DNA of 62,344 bases, from NCBI RefSeq assembly GCF_000734965.1, contig NZ_JMTB01000099.1:1-62344 (forward strand), written 5' to 3'. Positions 44,816 to 54,152 of the stretch are shown here, one piece after another. Numbering within the stretch: the first letter of the stretch is position 1; each line of letters begins with the position of its first letter. This stretch comes from Trabulsiella guamensis ATCC 49490 (GTDB taxonomy: Bacteria > Pseudomonadota > Gammaproteobacteria > Enterobacterales > Enterobacteriaceae). A program made the position numbers and the translations under genes. The notes beneath the pieces are model-generated. The model was not told the origin of the DNA. It saw nothing but the letters and a program-made list of their open reading frames with translations, and did not search any database.

Positions 44816-45755
44816 TGCAGAACATCTGGCGAATGTGATGGTGCAGGCGTTTATCGACGCGGTAGAGCAGGGGATTGACCTGGTACCGGTGGTCGCGGAC
44901 TCCACCTCCACAGCGAAGATTTCTCCGTTCATGCAGAAGTTTCCCGGTCGGGTGGTCAACGTCGGGATTGCCGAGCAGAGCATGGTCGGCACTGCCGCCG
45001 GGCTGGCGCTGGGCGGTAAAGTGGCGGTGACCTGTAATGCGGCGCCGTTTTTAATCTCTCGCGCCAACGAACAAATCAAAGTCGATATTTGCTACAACAA
45101 CACCAACGTCAAGCTGTTTGGCCTGAACGCCGGGGGCAGCTACGGCCCGTTAGCAAGCACTCACCACTCTATAGATGATCTCGCAGTGATGCGTGGTTTT
45201 GGCCGCATCCAGATTTTCGCCCCGTCGTCGCCGCTGGAATGCCGACAGATTATTGAGTATGCGCTGGGCTACGTTGGCCCGGTCTACATCCGCATGGACG
45301 GTAAAGCCCTGCCGGAACTGTATGATGAAAGCTATCATTTTACGCCGGGCGCGGTGGTAACACTGCGTGAAGGGCGTGATATCGCGCTGGTGGCGACAGG
45401 CTCCACAGTACATGAAATCGTCGATGCCGCCACGCGGCTGGCGGACGCGGGCGTTCAGGCGAAAGTGATTAGCGTGCCGTCCATTCGTCCCTGCGACACC
45501 GAAGCATTACGCGCAGCGCTGTCCGGCTGCCAGGCGGTGATTACGGTTGAAGAACACAATATCAATGGTGGTCTGGGGAGTCTGGTGGCGGAAGTGATGG
45601 CTGAATCCGCACTGCCTGCCACGCTCAAGCGGTTGGGTATTCCTGACGGCGAATATGCGGCGGCGTCGGATCGTGCCTATTTGCGTCAGCGCCATGGTTT
45701 TGATGCCGCGAGCATTGCCGCACAGGCGGAGGCTATGCTGCACAAAGCAGGGTGA
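44808..45755 (+). CDS. Transketolase, C-terminal subunit
   Basis: A 315-residue protein with the pyrimidine-binding and C-terminal transketolase domains. Evidence includes VVADSTSTAKISPF, VVNVGIAEQSMVGTAAGLAL with the catalytic Glu, STHHSIDDLAVMRGF, ALVATGSTVHEIVDAA and VEEHNINGGLGS. It completes the enzyme with the preceding gene. Its 3' end overlaps the convergent entD gene by 23 bases, which marks the right edge of the accessory block. Confidence 0.9.
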   Translation: MSNAEHLANVMVQAFIDAVEQGIDLVPVVADSTSTAKISPFMQKFPGRVVNVGIAEQSMVGTAAGLALGGKVAVTCNAAPFLISRANEQIKVDICYNNTNVKLFGLNAGGSYGPLASTHHSIDDLAVMRGFGRIQIFAPSSPLECRQIIEYALGYVGPVYIRMDGKALPELYDESYHFTPGAVVTLREGRDIALVATGSTVHEIVDAATRLADAGVQAKVISVPSIRPCDTEALRAALSGCQAVITVEEHNINGGLGSLVAEVMAESALPATLKRLGIPDGEYAAASDRAYLRQRHGFDAASIAAQAEAMLHKAG

Positions 45756-46389
45756 GCACCCGGTTGCCCTCCTGCTGCCAGTAAAGGGTGAAGACGGTGT
45801 CTTTGGCGAAACTCGCCAGAGGCGCCGTCAGCGCCAGCGTCATGGTGTGTGGCGTAACAGCTATCACCTCCGCGCTGGCAAACCCGAACAGCCGGTTGAC
45901 GCGACGGTGCAGGGCCTTATACAGACTCTCTTTGGCGCTGAACGCCAGCGTCACGCCCAGCGGAAAGGGCAGCGATGCCAGACGCTGGCATTCGCTTTCC
46001 TTTATTACACTCTGCCAGATTTCTTGTGCTTGCGTTTCACGAAGCACACTCTCCGCATCAATCCCCACCAGCGCCGTTTCATTTTCATTGACGACAGCCA
46101 GCGCCTGCTGACCGCAATGGCTGATGCTGCCCTGAATGCCCGGCGGCCAGCGCGGTTCGCGCTGCGGCCCGATGCCCGGTACTGTGGCGTGTCCGGTTAA
46201 TGCGTTGATGGCGTGCGCGGCGGCGATTCGCCCTGCCAGATGTTCGGCCTGGCGTTTACGGCTCGCCTGCTGAAGCTGTGCGTGATGAGGAAGCCAGAGT
46301 AGATCGTCCGGGTGAAACGTAGAGGGGTCAAAATCGATCTGATGGATGAGGCAACCGGCAAAGGGAAACACGTGGTGCTGAACATGCAT
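45733..46389 (-). CDS. entD: Enterobactin synthase phosphopantetheinyl transferase EntD
   Basis: A 218-residue Sfp-type phosphopantetheinyl transferase. Family motifs are HAQLQQASRKRQAEHLAGRIAA, GSISHCGQQAL, the metal-binding ALVGIDAES and LAFSAKESLYK. EntD attaches phosphopantetheine to EntB and EntF, which activates enterobactin synthesis, at the inner face of the membrane. The ATG at 46389 gives an N-terminus (MHVQHHVFPFAG) that aligns with E. coli. It follows fepA by 47 bases on the same strand. Its last 23 bases overlap the end of the convergent transketolase gene, so its stop may have changed when that block arrived. Confidence 0.93.
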   Translation of the reverse strand: MHVQHHVFPFAGCLIHQIDFDPSTFHPDDLLWLPHHAQLQQASRKRQAEHLAGRIAAAHAINALTGHATVPGIGPQREPRWPPGIQGSISHCGQQALAVVNENETALVGIDAESVLRETQAQEIWQSVIKESECQRLASLPFPLGVTLAFSAKESLYKALHRRVNRLFGFASAEVIAVTPHTMTLALTAPLASFAKDTVFTLYWQQEGNRVLTLLCAA

Positions 46390-46436
46390 GGCTGTCTCCG
46401 TATGCCCTCTCCCAGGAGAGAGAGGGCGAAGGGTTA

Positions 46437-48677
46437 TCAGAAGTGCGTGTTGACGCTCATGTACCACGTACGGCCGGACTCGTTATAGGTTTCCGCGCCG
46501 GCGCCATACATATAGCCTGTGCTGCCGCCCGTAGTCTGGGCATTCCCGGCACGCCAGTGGCGTTTATCGAAGACGTTGTCCACGCCGCCGGTCAGGCTGA
46601 CGTTTTTGGTGACGTCCCAGGTCGCGCTCAGGCCGACGATGCTGTACGGGCTGACTTCATTGGTCTCCGATCCGGTGACCGGCTGACCCTTGTAGTTGTA
46701 TTTCTTCGGCTGTTGCTTGCCGTACCACGTGAAGGTGGATTGCAGAGAAACATCCTGATGCACCTGCCAGCTCAGCGTCGAGTTCAGCGTGTACTCCGGA
46801 ATAATCGACAGGCGGTCGCCGGTCTCTTTGTTTTTACTCTGCAACATGTACGTGATGTTGTTGGTCCAGTTCACCGTGTCGGTGACCGGCACGTTCAGAG
46901 TGCCTTCCAGCCCTTCCACTACCGCTTTCGGCACGTTTTCCCACTGATAGATATCGGTTTGAGTCGTGCCTTTCGACGTCTGGCTTATTGGCGCATAGCC
47001 CGCTTCGATCTTATTGCGATAGTCGTTACGGAACCAGGTCACGCCTGCTAACCAGCCGTCACGCTTGAACTCCAGACCGATTTCTTTGTTGATGCTGGTT
47101 TCCGCTTTAAGATCGTCATTACCCATCATGTAGCAACCCACGCCGGTGCCGCTGGCGTAGCAGCCCTGGCCTTTGCTGTACAGAATATAGTTCGGGTTGG
47201 TCTGGTAGAGACTCGGCGCTTTGTAGGCGCGGGCGATACCCATTTTTAGCGTGAAATCATCGCCAAGCCCTTGTGACAGGTTCAGCGACGGGCTCCAGTT
47301 GTTGCCGACGATGCTGTGATGATCAAAACGCAGTGCCGGGGTCAGCATGGTGGAATCGGTCAGCTCCATGTTGTCTTCGGCAAACAGCGAGAAGATTTCT
47401 GCCTGCGAATAGGGGCTGCGGTCGGTACTGCTCGAACCCGGAATATTGCCGCCCAGGAACGCCTGGGTGTTAGACGCCATGTCTTTCATGCGCTGCTGAT
47501 TCCACTCGCTGCCCAGCGTCAGGTTCTGGTTGACCAGGAGATCCAGCGGAAGATTGACTTCACTGTGCAGCATCAGGTCGGAAAGATCGATATCCACGAA
47601 TTTATTGCTGCTGAAAATCCCTTCGGTGCCGCCTGCCAGCCCTTCGCCCTTACGCGAGTTGCGAGTGTGCTCGTACTGCACCCAGTTACTGGTGGTGATG
47701 CCGTTATCCCAGCCGCCATTCCAGGTGAGCGAGTAATTCTGGCGGTAAAGACGGTTGGTCTCTTTGCCGTAGTTCTCTTTCACCAGATCGTTGCTGTTGG
47801 TGTTCTGCGTATCGCCCGCGTAGAGGTTGCCCTGGCGGCTGTAACCGGCTTCAAACTCCAGCGAATTCATCGGCGCAAAGTCCCAGCGCACCACGCCGTT
47901 AATATCTTTGTTGATCACCCCTTCACGCCCGGCGGGCAGAGTGTCGGCATAAATCCCGGTACGTTCTGACTGGTGTCCCTGGTTGATATCCCACGCATCA
48001 GCCTGGGTTTTGTCGAGGTTGCCGTACAGACGGAAGCTGAAATCGCCACCCAACGGGCCGTTCAGGCTGAAGTTGGTGCGTTTAGTGGCGCCTTCATCTT
48101 TATGCTCTGGTGCGTTGAAATAGGTATTCCACGAGCCATGCCATTCGTTGTCGCCCTTTTTGGTGATGATATTCACCACGCCACCCGCTGCACCATTGCC
48201 GTAACGAGCAGCGGCCGGGCCACGGATCACTTCTATACGCTCGATCATCTCCGGCGGCACCCAGCCAGTGTCGCCACGGGTGTCACGCTCGCCACGCCAG
48301 CCAAGACGCACGGCGTTGCGGCTGGTGACCGGTTTGCCGTCAATCAGAATCAGCGTATTCTCCGGTCCCATCCCGCGGATGTCGATTTGCCGGTTGTTGC
48401 CGCGCTGACCGCTGGTGGAGTTCCCCGTGAGGTTCACGCCCGGCATGGTGCGGATGATCTCAGAGACATCACGTGCCGCCGGATTTTTGCGGATTTCGTC
48501 GGCGGTGATGGTAGACACACCCGGTGCCTGAAGGTTTTGTTGTGCCGCAGTGACCACCATCGTCTCTTCCGCTGACGCGGTTTTCTCGTCGACGGCCTCT
48601 TCTGCGTGCAAAGGTAATGCAACCCCGTAAATTCCCAGATTGACCAACAAGGCCAGGGATTTGATCTTGTTATTCAT
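46437..48677 (-). CDS. fepA: Ferric enterobactin receptor FepA
   Basis: A 746-residue TonB-dependent receptor of FepA length. The signal peptide ends near LPLHA. The TonB box is EETMVVTAAQQ. The plug has RDVSEIIRTMPGVNLTGNSTSG, RQIDIRGMGPENTLILIDGKPV and IERIEVIRGPAAARYGNGAAGG. The barrel ends in TWYMSVNTHF with the C-terminal Phe. It imports ferric enterobactin across the outer membrane. It is divergent from fes, with a putative Fur box between them, and is followed by entD. Confidence 0.96.
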   Translation of the reverse strand: MNNKIKSLALLVNLGIYGVALPLHAEEAVDEKTASAEETMVVTAAQQNLQAPGVSTITADEIRKNPAARDVSEIIRTMPGVNLTGNSTSGQRGNNRQIDIRGMGPENTLILIDGKPVTSRNAVRLGWRGERDTRGDTGWVPPEMIERIEVIRGPAAARYGNGAAGGVVNIITKKGDNEWHGSWNTYFNAPEHKDEGATKRTNFSLNGPLGGDFSFRLYGNLDKTQADAWDINQGHQSERTGIYADTLPAGREGVINKDINGVVRWDFAPMNSLEFEAGYSRQGNLYAGDTQNTNSNDLVKENYGKETNRLYRQNYSLTWNGGWDNGITTSNWVQYEHTRNSRKGEGLAGGTEGIFSSNKFVDIDLSDLMLHSEVNLPLDLLVNQNLTLGSEWNQQRMKDMASNTQAFLGGNIPGSSSTDRSPYSQAEIFSLFAEDNMELTDSTMLTPALRFDHHSIVGNNWSPSLNLSQGLGDDFTLKMGIARAYKAPSLYQTNPNYILYSKGQGCYASGTGVGCYMMGNDDLKAETSINKEIGLEFKRDGWLAGVTWFRNDYRNKIEAGYAPISQTSKGTTQTDIYQWENVPKAVVEGLEGTLNVPVTDTVNWTNNITYMLQSKNKETGDRLSIIPEYTLNSTLSWQVHQDVSLQSTFTWYGKQQPKKYNYKGQPVTGSETNEVSPYSIVGLSATWDVTKNVSLTGGVDNVFDKRHWRAGNAQTTGGSTGYMYGAGAETYNESGRTWYMSVNTHF

Positions 48678-48738
48678 TTTTTATTCCCGATGTGAAAGGT
48701 CTGAATTAAAAAACGCGCGGCATTACGCTATTGCAAAT

Positions 48739-48757
48739 GAAAATAGTTATCAATAGT
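48739..48757. promoter_or_regulatory. Putative Fur box between fepA and fes
   Basis: GAAAATAGTTATCAATAGT matches 12 of 19 positions of the Fur consensus, with the inner ATAGTTATCA region best conserved; a second TAGTATTATCAGTA stretch follows directly. The same gap in E. coli carries a well-known Fur-controlled bidirectional promoter. Confidence 0.6.
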
Positions 48758-48812
48758 ATTATCAGTATATTTTGCGCGATACCACAAAATACAGAATAAA
48801 CATGAGGTTAAT

Positions 48813-50027
48813 GTGGCGGAGATGTTAACGGCAGGTAGTGAAAGATGGTGGGCAGAGAAAAAAGGCCCGCAATGGCAGCCGGAAGGTGACGGTTATCGCG
48901 TCACGTTCTGGTGGCGCGATCCAGCCGGTACTGAGCAAACCTCCGCCATCCGCCGGGTGTGGATTTACATCACCGGCGTCACTGACCATCACCAGACCGC
49001 TACACCGCAAACTCTGGCACGCCTGCCCGGCACTGATGTCTGGCAGTGGCAGACGGTGCTGCCCGCTCACTGGCGCGGCACTTACTGTTTTATCCCTTCC
49101 GAACGTGACGACGATTTTTCCCCCGACGTGTTCAGCGGTACGCCGGAGCGCAATGCGCTGCGTGACGGCTGGCGGAAACTGCTGCCACTGGCAATTGCCG
49201 ATCCGCGCAATCCGCAGGGCTGGACGGGTGGGCGAGGTCATGCCGTTTCGGTGCTGGAGATGCCGGATGCGCCGGTGCAACCCGGCTGGGATCTGCCTTC
49301 GCCTGCGTATACGCCCCCTGTACAACTCGCCTGGCGCAGCCCGATATTGCACAACACGCGCCGGGTGTGGGTCTTCACCACCGGCAACGATAACGACGTC
49401 ACGCGTCCGCTGGCCATACTGCTCGACGGTCAGTTCTGGGCGAAAAGCCAGCCTGTGTGGCCTGCGCTGGCGGCGCTGACGCAGCGGGGCGAACTGCCGC
49501 CAGCGGTGTATGTGCTGATTGACGCGCTCGACACCGCCACCCGTGGCCGGGAACTACCGTGTAACGCTGATTTCTGGCAGGCGGTGCAGCAGGAGTTACT
49601 GTCGCAGGTGCGGACGGTGGTGCCATTCAGCGATGATCCTGAACGGACAGTGGTGGCGGGGCAGAGTTTTGGCGGTCTGGCGGCGATGTATGCCGGACTG
49701 CACTGGCCGCAGCGTTTTGGCTGCGTGCTGAGCCAGTCAGGTTCTTTCTGGTGGCCGCATCGCGACGGGCAGCAGGCGGGCGCGATACCCGAACAACTCA
49801 GACGCGGCGAGGTGTCGCCGCACAGTTTACGCATCTGGCTGGAAGCGGGCGAACGCGAACCGGTGATCTTTCGCGCCAGTCAGGCGCTGTTAGCTCAGCT
49901 ACAGGCCACCGCGCAACAGGTGCTCTGGCGACCGGTGGATGGCGGGCATGATGCGCTGTGCTGGCGGGGCGGACTGACCGCCGGGTTGATCGCGCTCTGG
50001 CAACCAATGCTCACCACTGGACGCTGA
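48813..50027 (+). CDS. fes: Enterobactin/ferric enterobactin esterase Fes
   Basis: A 404-residue protein with an N-terminal Fes domain (about residues 10-150: FWWRDPAGTEQ, VWIYITGVTDHHQ, GTYCFIPSERDD) and a C-terminal alpha/beta hydrolase. The nucleophile motif is VVAGQSFGGLAAMYAG, and the His lies in VDGGHDALCWRGG. Fes cuts the trilactone of ferric enterobactin in the cytoplasm to release iron. The GTG at 48813 has GAGG five bases upstream; an ATG three codons later (MLTAGS) is the alternative and aligns equally well with E. coli. Confidence 0.95.
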   Translation: MAEMLTAGSERWWAEKKGPQWQPEGDGYRVTFWWRDPAGTEQTSAIRRVWIYITGVTDHHQTATPQTLARLPGTDVWQWQTVLPAHWRGTYCFIPSERDDDFSPDVFSGTPERNALRDGWRKLLPLAIADPRNPQGWTGGRGHAVSVLEMPDAPVQPGWDLPSPAYTPPVQLAWRSPILHNTRRVWVFTTGNDNDVTRPLAILLDGQFWAKSQPVWPALAALTQRGELPPAVYVLIDALDTATRGRELPCNADFWQAVQQELLSQVRTVVPFSDDPERTVVAGQSFGGLAAMYAGLHWPQRFGCVLSQSGSFWWPHRDGQQAGAIPEQLRRGEVSPHSLRIWLEAGEREPVIFRASQALLAQLQATAQQVLWRPVDGGHDALCWRGGLTAGLIALWQPMLTTGR

Positions 50028-50045
50028 CACCTACAGGAGTTTGCT

Positions 50046-50267
50046 ATGCAAGGCACGAACCCTTTCGACGATCCTCAGGGGCAGTTTTACATTCTGCGTA
50101 ACGCGCAGCAGCAGTATTGCCTGTGGCCGCAACAGTGCGCGATACCCGTCGGCTGGCTGGCGGTCTGCGAACCGCAATCCGCAGAACAGTGCAACGCCTG
50201 GCTGACAGCGCGTGTGACCATGTTAAACCCCGCCCATTACTCCACTCCAGGACGCGATCATGAGTAA
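50046..50267 (+). CDS. ybdZ: MbtH-like protein YbdZ
   Basis: A 73-residue MbtH-family protein with the signature NPFDDPQGQFYILRNAQQQY, then CLWP and P-GWL. MbtH proteins bind the adenylation domain of nonribosomal peptide synthetases and raise its activity and solubility, in this case EntF. The gene is 18 bases after fes and overlaps entF by eight bases. Confidence 0.96.
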   Translation: MQGTNPFDDPQGQFYILRNAQQQYCLWPQQCAIPVGWLAVCEPQSAEQCNAWLTARVTMLNPAHYSTPGRDHE

Positions 50268-53200
50268 GTACTTACCGCTGGTAGCGGCACAGCCAGGGAT
50301 CTGGATGGCTGAGCAACTTTCCACGTTGCCGAACGCATGGAGTGTGGCGCATTACGTTGAACTGCGCGGCGAGCTGGATGTTGCGCGGCTCAGTCAGGCG
50401 ATTATCGCCGGAATGATACAGGCCGACACGCTGCGCATGCGGTTTCGCGAGCAGGACGGCGTTATTAGTCAGTGGCTGGACGAGACGCTGACGTTTGCCG
50501 CCCCGGCGGTTATCGATGTGCGTGCTGAGGCGCAACCGCATGCCGCAGCGCTGGCAATGATGCAGGCTGACCTGAATCAGAACCTGCGCGTCGACAGCGG
50601 CAACCCCCTGGTGATGCACACCCTGTTCCGCATTGCTGACAATCACTGGTACTGGTATCAGCGCTATCACCATTTACTGGTAGATGGTTTCAGTTTTCCG
50701 GCGATCACCCGCCAGATCGCGGCAATTTACCGTGCCTGGCAGCTGGGCGAGCCGACGCCAGCCTCGCCGTTTACACCGTTTGCGGAAGTGGTGGAGGAGT
50801 ATCAGCAGTATGCGCGCAGCGAGGCGTATCAGCGCGACAAACAATTCTGGGCACAACAGCGTGCGGCATTGCCGTCTCCGGCGTCGCTCTCTCCGCTGCC
50901 GTTACCAGGGCGCGCGGAGACGACTGCCATCTGGCGGTTGCATCTGACTGCTGATCGCCAGGCGTTCAGCCAGCTGGCAAACGCGGCGGCGGAGTGCCAG
51001 CGCGCGGATCTGGCACTGGCGCTGGTCACGCTGTGGCTCGGCCGGCTATGCGGGCGCATGGAATACGCCGCCGGGTTTATTTTTATGCGTCGCATAGGCT
51101 CGGCGGCACTGACCGCGACCGGTCCGGTGCTCAACGTGCTGCCGATGGCGGTTCAGCTTGATGCGGCAGAAACCCTGCCACAACTGGCGCAACGACTTGC
51201 GGCACAACTGAAGAAAATGCGCCGCCATCAGCGTTACGACGCCGAGCAGATTGTTCGTGACAGCGGCAAAGCAGCAGGCGATGAACCGCTGTTTGGCCCG
51301 GTGCTGAACGTCAAAATGTTTGACTATCAGCTCGATTTACCGGGAATCCGCGCGACAACCCATACGCTTGCCACCGGCCCGGTCAACGATCTCGAACTGG
51401 CGCTGTTCCCGGATGACAGTGGCGGCTTGTCCATTGAAATTCTCGCCAGTAAACAGCGCTATGATCACGCAACACTCACGACCCACGTTGACCGTCTGAC
51501 GGCGATGCTCAGCCAGTTTGCGGCGAACCCGGCATTGCGCTGCGGTGAGGTTGAACTCCTGTCAGCCAATGAAGTTCAGCGACTGACGGCGATTAACGAT
51601 ACCGGCATGATGCTGCCGGAAACCACGCTCAGCGCACTGGTGGCGGCGCAGGCCGTGAAAACGCCGGATGCCACAGCGTTGGTGGATGCCCGCTGGCAGT
51701 TAAGCTATCGCGAGATGCGCGAGCAGGTCGTGGCGCTGGCGATACTATTACGCGAACGCGGCGTGAAGCCTGGCGACAGCGTGGCGGTGGCGTTGCCGCG
51801 TTCCGTCTTTCTGACCCTGGCGCTGCACGGTATCGTCGAAGCCGGTGCGGCCTGGCTACCGCTGGATACCGGCTACCCGGACGACCGTCTGCACATGATG
51901 CTGGACGATGCGCAGCCGTCATTGTTGATCACCTCTGCCGATCAACTGTCGCGTTTTTCCGGCATCGACGCGTTGTGCTACAACGAGCTGTTGCCAGCCT
52001 CGGGCGGCGCGGCCCTGGCGCTGTCCCGCCCGGAGCACACTGCGTACATCATTTTTACCTCTGGCTCGACGGGGCGCCCGAAAGGGGTGATGGTCGGGCA
52101 GACCGCCATCGTGAACCGTCTGCTGTGGATGCAGGATCACTATCCGCTGACGCCGGATGACGTGGTGGCGCAGAAAACGCCGTGCAGTTTTGACGTCTCG
52201 GTATGGGAGTTCTGGTGGCCGTTTATTGCGGGCGCAAGGCTGGTAATGGCGGAGCCGGAAGCGCACCGCGACCCCCTGGCGATGCAGCAATTTTTCTGTC
52301 ACTACGGCATCACCACCACCCATTTTGTCCCGTCGATGCTGGCGGCGTTTGTCGCCTCGCTGACGTCGGAAAACCGTGATTGTTGTCGGAGCCTGAGACG
52401 GGTGTTCTGTAGCGGCGAAGCGTTGCCCACCGTGTTGTGTCGGGAATGGGAACAGCTCACCGGCGTGCCGCTGCATAACCTCTACGGCCCGACGGAAGCG
52501 GCGGTGGATGTCAGCTGGTATCCGGCTTGCGGAGTAGAACTGGCCGCAGTGACCGGCAACAGTGTGCCGATTGGCTTCCCGGTGTGGAATACCGGGCTGC
52601 GCATTCTTGATGCGATGATGCGTCCGGTACCGCCGGGGGTGGCAGGGGATCTCTATCTCACCGGCATTCAACTGGCGCAGGGGTATCTGGGCAGGCCGGA
52701 CTTAACCGCCAGCCGGTTTATCGCTGATCCATTTGTTCCCGGCGAGCGCATGTACCGCACCGGTGATGTGGCGCGCTGGCTGGATAACGGCGCGGTGGAG
52801 TATCTCGGTCGCAGTGATGATCAACTGAAAATTCGCGGTCAGCGTATCGAACTGGGGGAAATCGACCGAGTGTTATCAACCCTGCCGGACGTTGCGCAGG
52901 CAGTGGCCCATGCCTGCGTGTTTAACCAGGCGGCGGCAACCGGCGGCGATGCGCGCCAACTGGTAGGTTATTTGATCTCTGCTTCCGGATTACCGCTGGA
53001 TACTCGCGCGTTGCAGGAGCAACTGCGTAAACAACTGCCGCCGCACATGGTGCCTGTGGTGCTGCTGCAACTGGATGCGCTGCCGCTCAGTGCCAACGGC
53101 AAACTGGATCGCAAAGCGCTACCGTTGCCGCAACAGGTTTCCGCCACGACCGGACGCGCGCCGCTGCCGGGTACTGAATCCACTGTCGCGCAGGCCTTCA

Positions 53201-54129
53201 GCGCATTACTGGGTTGCGAGGTTAACGACGTTGATGCGGATTTCTTCGCCCTCGGCGGGCATTCGCTGCTGGCGATGCAGCTGGCGGCGCAACTGAGCCG
53301 TACCTTTGCCCGGCAGGTGACGCCCGGGCAGATCATGGTGGCGTCCACGGTGGCGGCACTGGGCGCGTTGCTGAGCGCAGAGGATAATGCACAGACGCAG
53401 CGGCTGGGGTTTGAGACGGTGTTACCGTTGCGGGAAAGTCGCGGCCCGACGCTGTTCTGCTTCCATCCGGCTTCCGGTTTTGCGTGGCAGTTCAGCGTTC
53501 TGGCGCGCTATCTGCGTGAGCACTGGAACATTACCGGCATTCAGTCGCCGCGCCCGGCAGGCCCGATGGAGACCGCCGCAACCCTTGACGAGGTCTGCGA
53601 ACAGCATCTGAATACACTGCTGGCGCAGCAGCCGCGAGGCCCGTATTACCTGTTCGGCTATTCGCTTGGCGGGACGCTGGCGCAGGGTATCGCCGCCCGT
53701 TTGCGTCAGCGCGGGGAAACCGTCGCGTTTTTAGGCCTGCTCGACACCTGGCCGCCGGAAACGCAAAACTGGGCGGAAAAAGAGGCTAACGGTCTCGATC
53801 CGGAAGTGCTGGCGGAAATCGCCCGCGAGCGCGAGGCGTTTATTGCCGCGCAACAGGGGCAGGGATCTGACGCGCTGTTCAGCGCCATCGAAGGCAACTA
53901 TGCCGATGCGGTGCGTTTGCTGACTACCGCCCACAGCATGCCGTTTGACGGCACCGCGACGCTGTTTGTGGCGGAAAAAACGCTGCCGGAGGGGATGGAT
54001 CCGCAACGCGCCTGGGCGCCGTGGGTGAAAGCGCTGGAGGTATACCGTCAGGATTGCGCCCACGTGGAGATTATCTCTGCGCAGGCGTTTGCAAAGATTG
54101 GCCCGGTGTTGCGCGAGATTTTAGGCTAA
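50260..54129 (+). CDS. entF: Enterobactin synthase component F (nonribosomal peptide synthetase EntF)
   Basis: A 1289-residue NRPS module of E. coli EntF size with all four domains. The condensation domain is at about 1-430, with HHLLVDG (His137-His138, Asp142-Gly143). The adenylation domain is at about 460-960, with YIIFTSGSTGRPKGVM, NLYGPTEAAVDVSWYP and YRTGDVARW, and activates serine. The carrier domain has LGGHSL with Ser1002 for phosphopantetheine. The C-terminal thioesterase has GYSLGG with Ser1135, which forms the trilactone. The enzyme condenses three DHB-Ser units into enterobactin. No truncation is seen. It is the last gene of fes-ybdZ-entF, and fepE does not follow it. Confidence 0.97.
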   Translation: MSKYLPLVAAQPGIWMAEQLSTLPNAWSVAHYVELRGELDVARLSQAIIAGMIQADTLRMRFREQDGVISQWLDETLTFAAPAVIDVRAEAQPHAAALAMMQADLNQNLRVDSGNPLVMHTLFRIADNHWYWYQRYHHLLVDGFSFPAITRQIAAIYRAWQLGEPTPASPFTPFAEVVEEYQQYARSEAYQRDKQFWAQQRAALPSPASLSPLPLPGRAETTAIWRLHLTADRQAFSQLANAAAECQRADLALALVTLWLGRLCGRMEYAAGFIFMRRIGSAALTATGPVLNVLPMAVQLDAAETLPQLAQRLAAQLKKMRRHQRYDAEQIVRDSGKAAGDEPLFGPVLNVKMFDYQLDLPGIRATTHTLATGPVNDLELALFPDDSGGLSIEILASKQRYDHATLTTHVDRLTAMLSQFAANPALRCGEVELLSANEVQRLTAINDTGMMLPETTLSALVAAQAVKTPDATALVDARWQLSYREMREQVVALAILLRERGVKPGDSVAVALPRSVFLTLALHGIVEAGAAWLPLDTGYPDDRLHMMLDDAQPSLLITSADQLSRFSGIDALCYNELLPASGGAALALSRPEHTAYIIFTSGSTGRPKGVMVGQTAIVNRLLWMQDHYPLTPDDVVAQKTPCSFDVSVWEFWWPFIAGARLVMAEPEAHRDPLAMQQFFCHYGITTTHFVPSMLAAFVASLTSENRDCCRSLRRVFCSGEALPTVLCREWEQLTGVPLHNLYGPTEAAVDVSWYPACGVELAAVTGNSVPIGFPVWNTGLRILDAMMRPVPPGVAGDLYLTGIQLAQGYLGRPDLTASRFIADPFVPGERMYRTGDVARWLDNGAVEYLGRSDDQLKIRGQRIELGEIDRVLSTLPDVAQAVAHACVFNQAAATGGDARQLVGYLISASGLPLDTRALQEQLRKQLPPHMVPVVLLQLDALPLSANGKLDRKALPLPQQVSATTGRAPLPGTESTVAQAFSALLGCEVNDVDADFFALGGHSLLAMQLAAQLSRTFARQVTPGQIMVASTVAALGALLSAEDNAQTQRLGFETVLPLRESRGPTLFCFHPASGFAWQFSVLARYLREHWNITGIQSPRPAGPMETAATLDEVCEQHLNTLLAQQPRGPYYLFGYSLGGTLAQGIAARLRQRGETVAFLGLLDTWPPETQNWAEKEANGLDPEVLAEIAREREAFIAAQQGQGSDALFSAIEGNYADAVRLLTTAHSMPFDGTATLFVAEKTLPEGMDPQRAWAPWVKALEVYRQDCAHVEIISAQAFAKIGPVLREILG

Positions 54130-54135
54130 TTCACA

Positions 54136-54152
54136 GGGGGCTTAGCGCCCCC
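54136..54152 (+). terminator. Hairpin terminator between entF and fepC
   Basis: The stem GGGGGC-TTAGC-GCCCCC lies just after the entF stop and overlaps the end of convergent fepC. The tail on the plus strand is GTTTACCC, so the T-run is short. Confidence 0.55.
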
